56,266 bases of DNA from Candidatus Woesearchaeota archaeon. Lineage in GTDB: Archaea; Nanobdellota; Nanobdellia; Woesearchaeales; GW2011-AR4. Numbering within the stretch: position 1 is the first letter of the stretch; each line of letters begins with the position of its first letter. The notes beneath the pieces were generated by a model that saw only the letters and a list, made by a program, of their open reading frames with translations, had not been told where the DNA came from and made no database searches. Positions 1-9,889 of this stretch are shown here, piece after piece. The translations under genes and the position numbers were made by a program. The stretch is from positions 1 through 56,266 of the forward strand of contig JAGVXV010000001.1 of the NCBI GenBank assembly GCA_018303625.1, in the 5' to 3' direction.

Positions 1-42
1 AATAATCTGCTAATTCACTACATTAAGACGCCTTATGGAGCT

Positions 43-1023
43 TTAACTTAGTTGTGATGTTATTGGAGCTTTTGCTAGTTTTGCTTTCTCTAATCTCTCG
101 GCAAACCTACAGGCATTGCACTTGTCTTTAGATGCAGATTCCCCGCATTCTTTGCAGCAGTTGGCTTCCTCGCCCTTAAACCTCTCCTTTAAATCCGGCA
201 GAACCTGCAGGAAAGAATTAACTATTGCATATTTTGTCCCCGGAAATTTTGCCTCAAACTCGTTAAGCGTGTCCCTCACCTGCGCCCTGTAGCTTTTTGA
301 GACATTTGGGCATTCCAGATAATTATCAATCAGGTTATTGAGGAAAGCATAAGTCGCAACTTCCTTTTCAGTGCAAAGATACAAAGGCTTTATCCTCTGT
401 ACAAAATTCCTGTTTCCAACGGAGTTGGTGCCGGACGTAGTCTTAGCATCCTTTATTCCGACTTTCGGCCCCAATCTTGCGCTTGCCCGTATGTTACTCT
501 TGAACTGGTTCATCAGAATGCTTTGCACTTCATCATCAAGGTTGTGGCCTGTTGCGATCTTTGTAAATCCAAGCTCCCTTGATTTTTTATTCAATAAATA
601 CCTGCGGAAAATCCCGCAGATTGTGCAGGGCTTTACATCCAGTACCTTGAGCATGTTGTCAAGAGGCATTCCAAACTCTTCCTCATAAGAGTAAATGTGC
701 AGGGGAACATTATTTTTTTCACAAAAGCTCTTTGCAGCCTCCAAAGTCTTGTCGCGGTAGTTCTCAATGCCCTCATTGATTGCAATAGCCGCCAGCCTTA
801 TTTTTTTATTTTTATCCGATAGTTTTTTCAGAATTTTCAATAGTGTCAATGAATCCTTGCCGCCTGACAAAGCAATGCCCAGATTTTCCTGCTTTCCGAT
901 TAAGCCAAACTTTGTTATAGTCCTGAATACCTTGTTTTCAAAATATTCAATAAAATGTTTTTTACAGAGGCTTTCGCCGGCAGTCAACTGGATTATCGGC
1001 TTTTCATTACAACAATTTAGCAT
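43..1023 (-). CDS. PP-loop ATPase, TtuA/Ncs6-type tRNA 2-thiolation protein
   Basis: SGGKDS PP-loop motif, N-terminal and C-terminal CxxC zinc pairs, CxxC (PCTICG) between; adjacent ubiquitin-like carrier. Confidence 0.85.
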   Translation of the reverse strand: MLNCCNEKPIIQLTAGESLCKKHFIEYFENKVFRTITKFGLIGKQENLGIALSGGKDSLTLLKILKKLSDKNKKIRLAAIAINEGIENYRDKTLEAAKSFCEKNNVPLHIYSYEEEFGMPLDNMLKVLDVKPCTICGIFRRYLLNKKSRELGFTKIATGHNLDDEVQSILMNQFKSNIRASARLGPKVGIKDAKTTSGTNSVGNRNFVQRIKPLYLCTEKEVATYAFLNNLIDNYLECPNVSKSYRAQVRDTLNEFEAKFPGTKYAIVNSFLQVLPDLKERFKGEEANCCKECGESASKDKCNACRFAERLEKAKLAKAPITSQLS

Positions 1024-1025
1024 TT

Positions 1026-1256
1026 TTATCCGCCTGAAATAACTGGCATTATTTTTATCTCATCATAATCTTTGAGCTTTTCATTTTCCGGAATCAGTTC
1101 ATCGTTTCTTGTGGCAATGACGGTAACCGGATTTATTTTTAACTCATTCAATAAGTCCTTAAGCGAGGAAAATTCATCCAGTTCAACCATTATTTTTTTA
1201 TTTTCCCTTTCCATGAAAACGTTTACATTCATTTTATCCCGGAAACTTTTATTCAA
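1026..1256 (-). CDS. MoaD/ThiS/SAMP-like ubiquitin-fold sulfur carrier
   Basis: C-terminal ...MPVISGG (diglycine end); immediately upstream of the TtuA-like gene. Confidence 0.8.
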   Translation of the reverse strand: MNKSFRDKMNVNVFMERENKKIMVELDEFSSLKDLLNELKINPVTVIATRNDELIPENEKLKDYDEIKIMPVISGG

Positions 1257-1295
1257 TAACTTATACTCACGAACAAAAATAATTATATAATAGTT

Positions 1296-1356
1296 GTCCG
1301 TTCGTAATAAGTAAAGGACATATTTATGTATAAAAATTTGTGTCCTTTACTATAAT
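1296..1356. repeat. Intergenic hairpin element, family 1 copy A
   Basis: TAATAAG-TAAAGGACA ... TGTCCTTTAC-TATA; 10-bp perfect stem, 20-nt loop; same architecture as copies near 13830 and 47845. Confidence 0.7.
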
Positions 1357-1376
1357 TAAAAACAATAAATAAAAAT

Positions 1377-2012
1377 TTATGCTGTAACTTTGGGCCTTAC
1401 CCAGTCATAGCCTTTTTCCTCAACCTGCAGGGCTAATTCTTTTCCGCCTGACTTTACAATCCTGCCGTCAATTACAATATGCACTTTGTCAGGAGTTATG
1501 TAATTCAGGATTCTCTGGTAATGAGTTATGAGCAGGATTCCTGTCTCAGGGCCCTTTAATGCATTTACGCCATTGGCAACTGTTTTTAATGCATCTATGT
1601 CCAAGCCTGAATCTGTTTCATCCAGGATTGCAATTTGGGGATGCAAAACCGCCATCTGCAGTATTTCAGCCCTTTTCTTTTCTCCGCCGGAAAATCCTTC
1701 ATTCACGTACCTTAAAGCGAAGCTTTTGTCCATTTTCAGCAATGCCATCTTTTCCTGCAGCAATTTATGGAAATCAGGAACCGATATTGGCTTTTCGCGC
1801 TTTGCATTTAAAGCAGTCCTTAGGAAATTTGAGACAGAAACTCCGGATATTTCCTGAGGGTACTGGAATGACAGGAATAATCCATTTTTTGCCCTTTCAT
1901 CAGGCTCGGCATTTGTTGCATCTTTGCCATTCAGCATTATCTTTCCGTTTGTAATCTGGTATCTTGGGTGCCCCATCAGGGCATATGCTAATGTGCTCTT
2001 GCCCGAGCCGTT
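1377..2012 (-). pseudogene. sufC: SufC ABC ATPase, 5'-truncated (ATG-initiated ORF is 1377..1976)
   Basis: Open frame starts with [18 protein letters not shown]... so the N-terminal ~30+ residues and part of Walker A are missing; signature motif FSGGEKKR and [10 protein letters not shown] present. Confidence 0.85.
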
Positions 2013-2367
2013 ATGTCGCGCATTTCGTCCTTACAGGGCCTATTTCAATGCCAAGCATCTCGACAATTTTTTCCCTTGTAACGCTTTTTGCCTCCTGCAT
2101 GGTTTTTCCCATAAGCTCGTCGCTAAGCATCGACATGGCTGACTGCGAAATCGCGCAGCCCCTTCCCATGAATTTTATGTCATCAATTTTATTTCTGCTG
2201 AGCTTTAATTCCACAGTTATGACATCGCCGCACAACGGGTTGTTTTCAGTGAATTTTATATCGGCATTTTTCATCTGGCCTTGGTTGTGAGGGTGCTTGT
2301 AATGGTCTAAAATGTTTTCCTTGTAAATTCCCTCTCCAATATAGCTTGGATCCAAACTCTCGCTCAT
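2011..2367 (-). CDS. sufU: SufU/IscU Fe-S scaffold, C-terminally truncated
   Basis: [20 protein letters not shown] and ...GPVRTKCAT stop; ends abruptly at the third Cys region. Confidence 0.85.
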   Translation of the reverse strand: MSESLDPSYIGEGIYKENILDHYKHPHNQGQMKNADIKFTENNPLCGDVITVELKLSRNKIDDIKFMGRGCAISQSAMSMLSDELMGKTMQEAKSVTREKIVEMLGIEIGPVRTKCAT

Positions 2368-3587
2368 TTAAACACCTTTATCACTTTATGTATTGCCTCG
2401 GCTAAACTGTCAATTTCCTCTTTTTGATTGTAAAGGTAAAATGAGGCTCTTGCGCTTGCGGGAATGCCTAAAACTGAATGCAAAGGCATTGCGCAATGAT
2501 GGCCTGCCCTCACCGCAATTCCTTCACCGTCTAAGATTGTTGCGGTGTCATGCGCATGCACATTCCTTACGTTAAATGCAACCAAAGCGCTTCTTTCTTT
2601 TGGGCCATATATTTCAACCTCTTTTATTTCATTTAATCTCCTGAGGCAATAATTTGTAAGTTCTTTTCCATGCCGCATTACATTCTCCATTCCTATTTTG
2701 CCTAGATAATCAACTGCCGCTGCCAAGCCGATTGCCTCGGCGATGTTCATAGTGCCTGCCTCGAACTTCCACGGCAGCTCATTGAATTTTGTATCTTTGA
2801 ATGTAACCTCTTTGATCATTTCACCTCCGTACAAAAATGGCTGCATTCTTTCAAGCAATTCCTTTTTTCCGTACAAAACCCCGATGCCTGTCGGGCCGAG
2901 CATCTTATGGCCTGAAAAAGCCAAAAAATCGCAGCCCATTTTTTTCACGTCAACGGGCATGTGCGGTACTGACTGCGCGCCATCAACAATGAAATAGGCA
3001 TTGCTTTTTTCCTTAACTATTTTTGCAATTTTCTCAACAGGATTTATTGTTCCAAGTACATTGGATGCATGCGTTATTGAGACAATTTTTGTCTTTTTGT
3101 TCAATAATTCACTGAATTGCTCCAGTTTCAGCTTTCCTTCCCCATCAATTTCAATGAATTTCAGCTTTAGATTTCTTTTTTTTGCCAATTGCTGCCACGG
3201 AACAAAGTTGGAATGGTGCTCCATCTGGGTTATTATTATTTCATCGCCCTGATTTAATTCCTGAGTTAATGAATATGCCAGCAAATTTATTGACTCTGTT
3301 GTGCCCCTTGTAAAGACAATTTCCTCAAAATCAGCGTTAATGAAATCAGCGACCTTTTTATGGCTTTTTTCATAAGCCAATGTTGCCTCTTCCCCAAGCT
3401 TATGTATGCTCCTGTGGATATTTGAATTGTAATTTTGGTAAAAATCAGCCATTGCACCAATTACTTGCCTTGGCTTTTGCGATGTTGCGGCATTGTCAAG
3501 GTAAATTAACGGCTTTCCGTTTACTTTAATATTTAAAATAGGAAAGTCCTTTCTTATTTTTTTAATGTCAAGCATTGTTTTTGGCAT
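2364..3587 (-). CDS. sufS: Cysteine desulfurase SufS
   Basis: PLP-Lys motif FSGHKMLGPTGIGVLYGK, RAGHHCAMPLH active-site Cys. Confidence 0.93.
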   Translation of the reverse strand: MPKTMLDIKKIRKDFPILNIKVNGKPLIYLDNAATSQKPRQVIGAMADFYQNYNSNIHRSIHKLGEEATLAYEKSHKKVADFINADFEEIVFTRGTTESINLLAYSLTQELNQGDEIIITQMEHHSNFVPWQQLAKKRNLKLKFIEIDGEGKLKLEQFSELLNKKTKIVSITHASNVLGTINPVEKIAKIVKEKSNAYFIVDGAQSVPHMPVDVKKMGCDFLAFSGHKMLGPTGIGVLYGKKELLERMQPFLYGGEMIKEVTFKDTKFNELPWKFEAGTMNIAEAIGLAAAVDYLGKIGMENVMRHGKELTNYCLRRLNEIKEVEIYGPKERSALVAFNVRNVHAHDTATILDGEGIAVRAGHHCAMPLHSVLGIPASARASFYLYNQKEEIDSLAEAIHKVIKVFK

Positions 3588-3588
3588 T

Positions 3589-4788
3589 TTATTTTTTACT
3601 CATTATACTTTCAACCATATCGTGCATATTATCTCTTAAATTTTCCATCTGGATTTTTTGTATCAATGAATCGAAAAAGCCCTTTACATATTCCTTTGTT
3701 GCCTGCTCCTCATTTAAGCCACGAGAGCGCATATAAAACATCTTTTCCTTGTCAATCCTTCCAATGGTTGCGCCATGGGTGCACCTTACATCGTTGTTGT
3801 CAATTTCCAGATTCGGGATTGAGTCGGCAACAGCATCATTGCTCAGCAATAAAGTGTCTTCCTTCTGGTAGCCGTTTGAGCCATAGGCATTGTCATAGAT
3901 CTTTACCAGGCCGCGATAAACGCATTTTGCCTTATCAGTCAAAGCGCCTTTTGTGAATATGTCCGAGACAGTATTAGGGGCTTTGTGCAGTGAATTTGCA
4001 ACCAAGTCAAATTGCTGGGCTTTGCTTCCAAAAAATATGCCGTGGTTGTTTGTCGATGCCCCCTCGCCATTCAGGATTGTTGTCACTTCAGACATTGTTG
4101 CTTTGCTTCCGAAGCAGCAGTCCATCCAGTTTATTCTTGAATTTTTCCCTATTACCGCCCTTTTTATGGTGAAATTGAATGTCTCATGGCTCAGCAGCTG
4201 CACATCGCCGTAGTTTATTATTGCATTGCCCTTTGCATAAATTTCTACTATCTTGCTTTTGTAGCCGTTTCCGGCATTTGAATTTGAATCCTCAACGAGG
4301 GTAAGCTTCGAATTGTCCTCAGCCAGAATAATAAGATGGTCAAAAAGGGCATTTGAATCCATGCCCGAGGAAATTTCAATCGGCTCTTTAACTTCAATAT
4401 TTTTTGGGGCATAAACAAAAGTCAAATTGTTAAGGAAAGCCTGGTGAAGATAAGTGAATTTTTCATTTGCAGGAACTGCTTTCATGAAATTCTCCATTAA
4501 AATATCGCCATGGTTTTTCAATGCTTCATGAAAATTTTCTATTATTATATTCCTGTTGCTGTTCCTTATTTTTTTATCCGCTTTTCCGGCCTCGTTTGCA
4601 TCAACCTCGTCCAAATCCAGATCAATGCTCAAATTCATGTTGAGGCCGTAAGTAAACAATGGCATCTGCGCTTCCCGGAATAATTTAAGCGCGCCCAATC
4701 TTCTCTTTAGAAGCCATTCAGGCTCGTTGCCTTCCTTTGAAATTTTTTGGATAATACTCTCTGCTGACATTTCCTTTGATTTAAGCAT
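3589..4788 (-). CDS. sufD: SufD Fe-S assembly protein
   Basis: SufBD beta-helix domain; CTHGATIGRIDKEKMFYMRSRGL. Confidence 0.88.
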   Translation of the reverse strand: MLKSKEMSAESIIQKISKEGNEPEWLLKRRLGALKLFREAQMPLFTYGLNMNLSIDLDLDEVDANEAGKADKKIRNSNRNIIIENFHEALKNHGDILMENFMKAVPANEKFTYLHQAFLNNLTFVYAPKNIEVKEPIEISSGMDSNALFDHLIILAEDNSKLTLVEDSNSNAGNGYKSKIVEIYAKGNAIINYGDVQLLSHETFNFTIKRAVIGKNSRINWMDCCFGSKATMSEVTTILNGEGASTNNHGIFFGSKAQQFDLVANSLHKAPNTVSDIFTKGALTDKAKCVYRGLVKIYDNAYGSNGYQKEDTLLLSNDAVADSIPNLEIDNNDVRCTHGATIGRIDKEKMFYMRSRGLNEEQATKEYVKGFFDSLIQKIQMENLRDNMHDMVESIMSKK

Positions 4789-4834
4789 ATTCCTACCACT
4801 CCCTTTCGAAATTAACCTAGACTCATTTAAAAAA

Positions 4835-6238
4835 TTATCCTAAAGAACCTTCCATTTCCAATTCAATCAATCTGTTCAGCTCGACTGCGTATTCCAATGG
4901 CAGGGCTTTTACAACGGGCTCTATGAACCCAGAAACAATCATCTGGGTTGCTGTTTCTTTGCTCAGGCCCCTTGACATTAGGTAGAATACCTGCTCGTCG
5001 CTTATTTTACCGACAGTTGCCTCATGTCCCAAGTCAACTTCCTTCTCCTTTACATCCATGTAAGGCACGGTGTTGCTTTTTGAGATATTGTCCATCATCA
5101 GCGCATCGCAGTTCACATTTGACTTGCAGTTGCTTGCGCCGTTTTTTATGTGCAGCAACCCCCTGTATGTTGTTATGCCGCCGTCCTTGCTTATGCTTTT
5201 TGACTTTACAACTGATGTCGTGTTTTTTGCAAGATGGTAGACTTTTGTGCCTGTATCCTGGTTCTGGCCTTTGCCTGCAAAAGCAACGCCTATAAAGTCA
5301 GATTTTGCATTCTCGCCTATAAGGACTGAAGTGGGGTAAAGCATTGTGACCTTGCTTCCCATGTTGCCGTTAATCCATTCTATAACCCCGTCTTTCTGGA
5401 CCAAAGCCCTTTTTGTGTTTAAATTGTAGGTGTTTTTGCTCCAGTTTTCGATGCTTGAGTACCTTGCCCTTGCGCCTTCAAGAACATGTATCTCAACGCA
5501 GCCCGCATGTAATGAATTAACATTATATTGGGGGGCTGAGCAGCCTTCAATGTACTGCACTTCAGCATTTTTGTCAACAATAATCAAAGTATGCTCGAAC
5601 TGGCCTCCTTTTTGCGCATTCATCCTGAAGTAAGCCTGCAATGGCATGCTTACTTTTACATATGGAGGCACGTAAATAAAAGTTCCTCCTGACCATACAG
5701 CTGCGTGCAAGGCAGCAAACTTGTGCAAAGTCGGAGAAACGCATGATGTCATGAAATATTTTTTTACCAGTTCAGGGTGCTTTTGCAGAGCCTCGTCGCA
5801 GTCAAGAAAAATAACTCCTTTGTCCTCCCATTCTTTCTTTAGGTTGTGATAGACTACATCTGATTCATATTGGGCGCCTGCTCCTCCCAAAGCTGTCCTT
5901 TCCGCTTCCGGTATTCCTAACCTTTCAAAAGTCTTCTTGATATCTTCCGGAACCTCGTTCCAGTCGGTTGCGTTCCTTTTTGCATCAGGCCTATGGAAGA
6001 AAATTATGTTGTTCAAGTCCAAGTCATTTAAGCTGGGGCCCCAGCTCGGCATTGGAAGCTTCTGGAAAATTTCAAATGCCTTTAAGCGCTTGTTCAGCAT
6101 CCACTCAGGCTCATTTTTCTGCTTTGAGATTTCTTCAACAATTTCTTTGCTTAATCCGGGCTTTGCCTTGTAGATGTATTTATCCTCATTATAATGGTCG
6201 TAATTTTCCCTGTTGATTTCAAGAATCTGCTCTGCCAT
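4835..6238 (-). CDS. sufB: SufB Fe-S assembly protein
   Basis: SufB family features (EWMLNKRLKAFEIF, VDLGHEATVGKISDEQVFYLMSRGL). Confidence 0.93.
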   Translation of the reverse strand: MAEQILEINRENYDHYNEDKYIYKAKPGLSKEIVEEISKQKNEPEWMLNKRLKAFEIFQKLPMPSWGPSLNDLDLNNIIFFHRPDAKRNATDWNEVPEDIKKTFERLGIPEAERTALGGAGAQYESDVVYHNLKKEWEDKGVIFLDCDEALQKHPELVKKYFMTSCVSPTLHKFAALHAAVWSGGTFIYVPPYVKVSMPLQAYFRMNAQKGGQFEHTLIIVDKNAEVQYIEGCSAPQYNVNSLHAGCVEIHVLEGARARYSSIENWSKNTYNLNTKRALVQKDGVIEWINGNMGSKVTMLYPTSVLIGENAKSDFIGVAFAGKGQNQDTGTKVYHLAKNTTSVVKSKSISKDGGITTYRGLLHIKNGASNCKSNVNCDALMMDNISKSNTVPYMDVKEKEVDLGHEATVGKISDEQVFYLMSRGLSKETATQMIVSGFIEPVVKALPLEYAVELNRLIELEMEGSLG

Positions 6239-6240
6239 TT

Positions 6241-6627
6241 TTATTTTACGTTGACAAGCTCTTCTTCATGGCAAACATTGCAGTCATCCGGCAGCTCTAT
6301 ATCCTGCTTTTTGTGCAGGTCGCACATAATATGCCTGACTGCTGTCAATTTGCATAGCCTTAGCATTTCAGGAACAAGCATTCTGCTGTCTTCAATTATC
6401 CTTTCAGCTGACCTCTTTATTTCCTTCAGGACAGCTTCGGTAAAAATAACCTCTTTTGCCCTTTTCGAATTCAGGTACTGCGAAACAGCGGCTTCTGTCA
6501 ATGACATGTTTTTAGCTACCTGCTTTTGAGTCAATCCAAAATCATCAATCATTGTTTTAGTTAATTCCCGCCTTAAAGCGGGTATTATATACCACACTTC
6601 AATTTCCTGAGGCATTTGCCCGTGCAT
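6241..6627 (-). CDS. HTH regulator with C-terminal Cys cluster, candidate SUF operon regulator
   Basis: HTH LTQKQVAKNMSLTEAAVSQYL; Cys pattern LCKLTAVRHIMC...CNVCHEEE; first gene of the suf operon; ATG at 6627 preceded by GGAGTGAT. Confidence 0.75.
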   Translation of the reverse strand: MHGQMPQEIEVWYIIPALRRELTKTMIDDFGLTQKQVAKNMSLTEAAVSQYLNSKRAKEVIFTEAVLKEIKRSAERIIEDSRMLVPEMLRLCKLTAVRHIMCDLHKKQDIELPDDCNVCHEEELVNVK

Positions 6628-6652
6628 TTTTATCACTCCAAATGTTGATGTA

Positions 6653-6668
6653 CTTAACAATTGTTAAG
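6653..6668. promoter_or_regulatory. Perfect 16-bp palindrome between TATA box and start of the SUF operon
   Basis: CTTAACAATTGTTAAG; on the minus strand it directly follows TTTATATA and lies ~26 bp upstream of the regulator ATG. Confidence 0.8.
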
Positions 6669-6785
6669 AAGTATATAAATGTTGCGGTGAATTTCAAGAA
6701 ACTATTTTAAGAGAAATGTTGCATAATTTATAGTACCCTGCCTTTTCAACAATCTTTTTAAACTTGAATATATTAGATACCATTT

Positions 6786-7295
6786 ATGGGGGGTAAAGCG
6801 ATTGCATTTGGGCTGGCGGCGTTGCTTTTGGCAGGAGATGCTGAGGCATTTTCCCATGAGCCCGTTTTAGTAGCTGAGACTAAAGTATATGATCGAGGTA
6901 GCGTTATTGATGGCACTTCGCTTGAGGCAATATTCTTATTAGCCCAAAAGCAGGGAATAAGCAGCATTGTCCCAAACATTCCTTCTGGAAAAGAACCTAT
7001 TAATCTTGAGCGTTACGAAGTAGATAAAGGAGTTTCCTTGTATGTATTTGAAGGAAGCAAAATAGATGTTTTAAGGGGGTTGGGCGTGTTCATTAAATAC
7101 TATCCTGATAAAGAGTCAAGAGACCCAATCAAACCCAAAAAAAGCAACATAACTGAACTTTTAAAGGAAGCTGAAGGAAAAAGTATTTCTGTCGCAATAC
7201 CTGATCAGGGAAATCCGTTCTTTGTGGTTTATAATCCAGATAAATATAGCAGAGTAATGAGAAGCTCCAGCAGCTTTACCCAAGACAGGAAATAA
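6786..7295 (+). CDS. Hypothetical secreted protein
   Basis: ATG ORF with N-terminal hydrophobic signal-like segment; intergenic position. Confidence 0.6.
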   Translation: MGGKAIAFGLAALLLAGDAEAFSHEPVLVAETKVYDRGSVIDGTSLEAIFLLAQKQGISSIVPNIPSGKEPINLERYEVDKGVSLYVFEGSKIDVLRGLGVFIKYYPDKESRDPIKPKKSNITELLKEAEGKSISVAIPDQGNPFFVVYNPDKYSRVMRSSSSFTQDRK

Positions 7296-8300
7296 TTAAT
7301 TCACTTCATTAACAATCTTTTTCTTAAGAAAAAATTTAATATTCTCAATTGTCATATCAAGAATCCTCTGCAATGCCTCAACCGAATTGAAAGCGTTATG
7401 TGGCGTTATAATAACATTGCCCATTTTTGCCAGGGCATGATTTTCAAGAATTATCCTCAAGTCGCATTCTTTCGGGAAATGCCTTGACATCACTTCCTTG
7501 TCTTCCCTGACATAGCATTCTTCCTCGAGGACATCAAGGCCTGCTCCTCCTAAACCTCCTTTTTGCAAGGCTTTCAATAAGGCATCTGTTTCTATCAAGG
7601 CTCCTCTTGCCGTGTTAATGAGCAAAGCGCCTTTTTTTATTTTTTTGATATTTTTTTTATTCAGCAAATGATGCGTTTTTTTGCTGTAAGGGCAGTGCAG
7701 CGTTATTATATCAGAATTTTTCAATAAATAATCAAAATTTACATACTTAAAGCCCAATTCTTTTTCCAATTTCTTATTTTCAAAAACATCAAAGGCAATA
7801 ACATTCATCTCAAAACCGCGGGCAATCCTTATTACATGCCTTCCAATGCTGCCAACGCCGACAACACCTAAAGTCCTTCCGCTCAAGTCAATGCCCCTCA
7901 AGCCCTGCTGCGAAAAGTCAAGCTCCTTTGTCTTTTCCCATGCCTTATGAATTTTCCTTGTAAGGTTAAGAATCAAGGCAAAAGTATGCTCTGCAACAGT
8001 ATTTTCGCCGTAATGCGGCACATTGCAGACAATAATCCCTCTTTTTTTGCATTCCTTTAAGTCAATATGGTCAAAGCCGGTGCTTCTTGTAGCAATTAAT
8101 TTTAGTTTTTTTAATTTACTTAATACATTTTTATTAATGCTTGAATAAATAAAAACGGAAACAATGTCAAAATCCTTTACCTTAACTGCATTTTTCTCGT
8201 TTAAATGCTCTTCAGAAAAATAAAGATTATGGCCTTTTAATTTTTGCTTTAAATAGGGCTTTTCCCAATCCTCAATCTCAAAGAAGGCTATTTTGGGCAT
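7296..8300 (-). CDS. D-isomer-specific 2-hydroxyacid dehydrogenase
   Basis: GVVGVGSIGRHVIRIARGF Rossmann motif; KKGALLINTARGALI. Confidence 0.9.
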   Translation of the reverse strand: MPKIAFFEIEDWEKPYLKQKLKGHNLYFSEEHLNEKNAVKVKDFDIVSVFIYSSINKNVLSKLKKLKLIATRSTGFDHIDLKECKKRGIIVCNVPHYGENTVAEHTFALILNLTRKIHKAWEKTKELDFSQQGLRGIDLSGRTLGVVGVGSIGRHVIRIARGFEMNVIAFDVFENKKLEKELGFKYVNFDYLLKNSDIITLHCPYSKKTHHLLNKKNIKKIKKGALLINTARGALIETDALLKALQKGGLGGAGLDVLEEECYVREDKEVMSRHFPKECDLRIILENHALAKMGNVIITPHNAFNSVEALQRILDMTIENIKFFLKKKIVNEVN

Positions 8301-8341
8301 TAAATACCCTATTTTATTTCTAATATAAATAATTTTTTGAT

Positions 8342-9136
8342 TTACAAAGTAACAATCCACCTTAAGAAGAACCCTATATAGTATGCTATTACCGCAGCTG
8401 AGCCTCCTATGAACACAGTCTCAAGAACTGATCTCCAGATATCTTTTTTGGTGACATACCTTTTTACAATGCCTATTATTGACAATGCGATAAGAGTCAT
8501 GAATACTGCTATTGCAAAAGTATTCTCCCTGAAAACAGGTGCGAAATATGAAAGCACATACGAGATTAGCGGAATAATCCCAATTATAAGAAAGCCAAAA
8601 TATGTCATGCCCGCTGTTTTCCAGGGGCTTTTCGTGCTTTCCAGAAGCCCAAGCTCGTCCGCCATCATGGTGTCAACCCACACTTTCTTATTTGAAGTAA
8701 TTGTTTTGACAGCCATCTCAAGATTTTTCCCCTTAAAGCCTTTTTTCCTGAAAATCTCTCTTATCTCTTCAATTTCCCCTTCAGGCACATTTTTTATCTC
8801 CCATTCCTCCCTTTTCCTTTCCTTTTCAATGAAATCCCTCTGCGACCTTTCGCTCAAAAAATTTCCGCATGCCATGGAAAAGCCGTCTGCCAGCAGATTC
8901 GCAAAGCCTAGAATTATCACAACAATGGGAGACAAAGAGGCTCCGGTTGCCCCGGAAACAACTGCAAAAGTTGTTACAGTGCCGTCAATTGCGCCATAGA
9001 CAAACTCGCCAAGGTACTGGCCTTCGCTTTCTTTGTGCTCTTCTTCATGTATTGCCTTCTCCTGGTGCGCTTTTTTCGCCGATTCAATATCCTTCTCAGA
9101 ATACGCTTTCCGCGCAGTTTCTATTCTGGATGGCAT
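8342..9136 (-). CDS. VIT1/CCC1-family membrane protein (iron/manganese transporter-like)
   Basis: [53 protein letters not shown]. Confidence 0.85.
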   Translation of the reverse strand: MPSRIETARKAYSEKDIESAKKAHQEKAIHEEEHKESEGQYLGEFVYGAIDGTVTTFAVVSGATGASLSPIVVIILGFANLLADGFSMACGNFLSERSQRDFIEKERKREEWEIKNVPEGEIEEIREIFRKKGFKGKNLEMAVKTITSNKKVWVDTMMADELGLLESTKSPWKTAGMTYFGFLIIGIIPLISYVLSYFAPVFRENTFAIAVFMTLIALSIIGIVKRYVTKKDIWRSVLETVFIGGSAAVIAYYIGFFLRWIVTL

Positions 9137-9219
9137 TTTGCAGTATTTTACATTTAGATTTATAAATTTATCCAAAAGCAGTGGCAAAATTTATATACAC
9201 AGCTGCCTTAACCATTCTT

Positions 9220-9357
9220 ATGGAAGAATGCGAAGAGCCCGGATGCAGGATGGATGCGACAAAGGTCTGGGAAGGAAGAAAAGTATGCGATGACCATTAC
9301 GACTTTTACAGGGACCAGTACGAGAGGATGGTAACGGGGCTTCCAGAGAAATCCTGA
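9220..9357 (+). CDS. 45-aa Cys/His microprotein (not in supplied ORF track)
   Basis: MEECEEPGCRMDATKVWEGRKVCDDHYDFYRDQYERMVTGLPEKS; TTTATATAC box ~30 bp upstream. Confidence 0.65.
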   Translation: MEECEEPGCRMDATKVWEGRKVCDDHYDFYRDQYERMVTGLPEKS

Positions 9358-9373
9358 TTTTATATCTGTTTTT

Positions 9374-9814
9374 CTATAGCTTGCTTTGGTCAACTTTTAT
9401 GTGGATTAATTCAATGCTGAGCTTTTTTGCAACCTCAAAGATCCTTTCATCGCGGTAGAATTCGCCATAATATACCTTTTTAATGCCGACATTTGCAAGC
9501 ATTTTGAAGCAGGTCCAGCACGGGGAAGAAGTAATGTAAACTTCTGCGCCGTTAATCATGACGCCGTTTTTTGCCGCCTGCAAAACAGCATTAGCCTCCG
9601 CATGTATAGTTGCAACGCAATGGTCGTTTTCCATCAAATGCCCAACTTCATCGCAATGAGGCATTCCCCTGATGCTGCCGTTATAGCCTGTTGATAAAAT
9701 AGTCTTATCGCGGACAATGACAGCGCCAACATGCTTCCTGTCGCAGGTGCTTCTAGTTGCGGTTTCCTTCGCAATGTTCATGAAATACTCTTCCCAGCTT
9801 ACTCTTTTTGGCAT
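9374..9814 (-). CDS. Deoxycytidylate (dCMP) deaminase
   Basis: HAEANAVLQAAKNG, TSSPCWTCFKML zinc motifs. Confidence 0.9.
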   Translation of the reverse strand: MPKRVSWEEYFMNIAKETATRSTCDRKHVGAVIVRDKTILSTGYNGSIRGMPHCDEVGHLMENDHCVATIHAEANAVLQAAKNGVMINGAEVYITSSPCWTCFKMLANVGIKKVYYGEFYRDERIFEVAKKLSIELIHIKVDQSKL

Positions 9815-9889
9815 TTTTAATATCTCACTTAATCTTATTTTTAATACGCCTTCGGCGAATTCTAGGCTCGCCACATTGCTCGCAATTTA

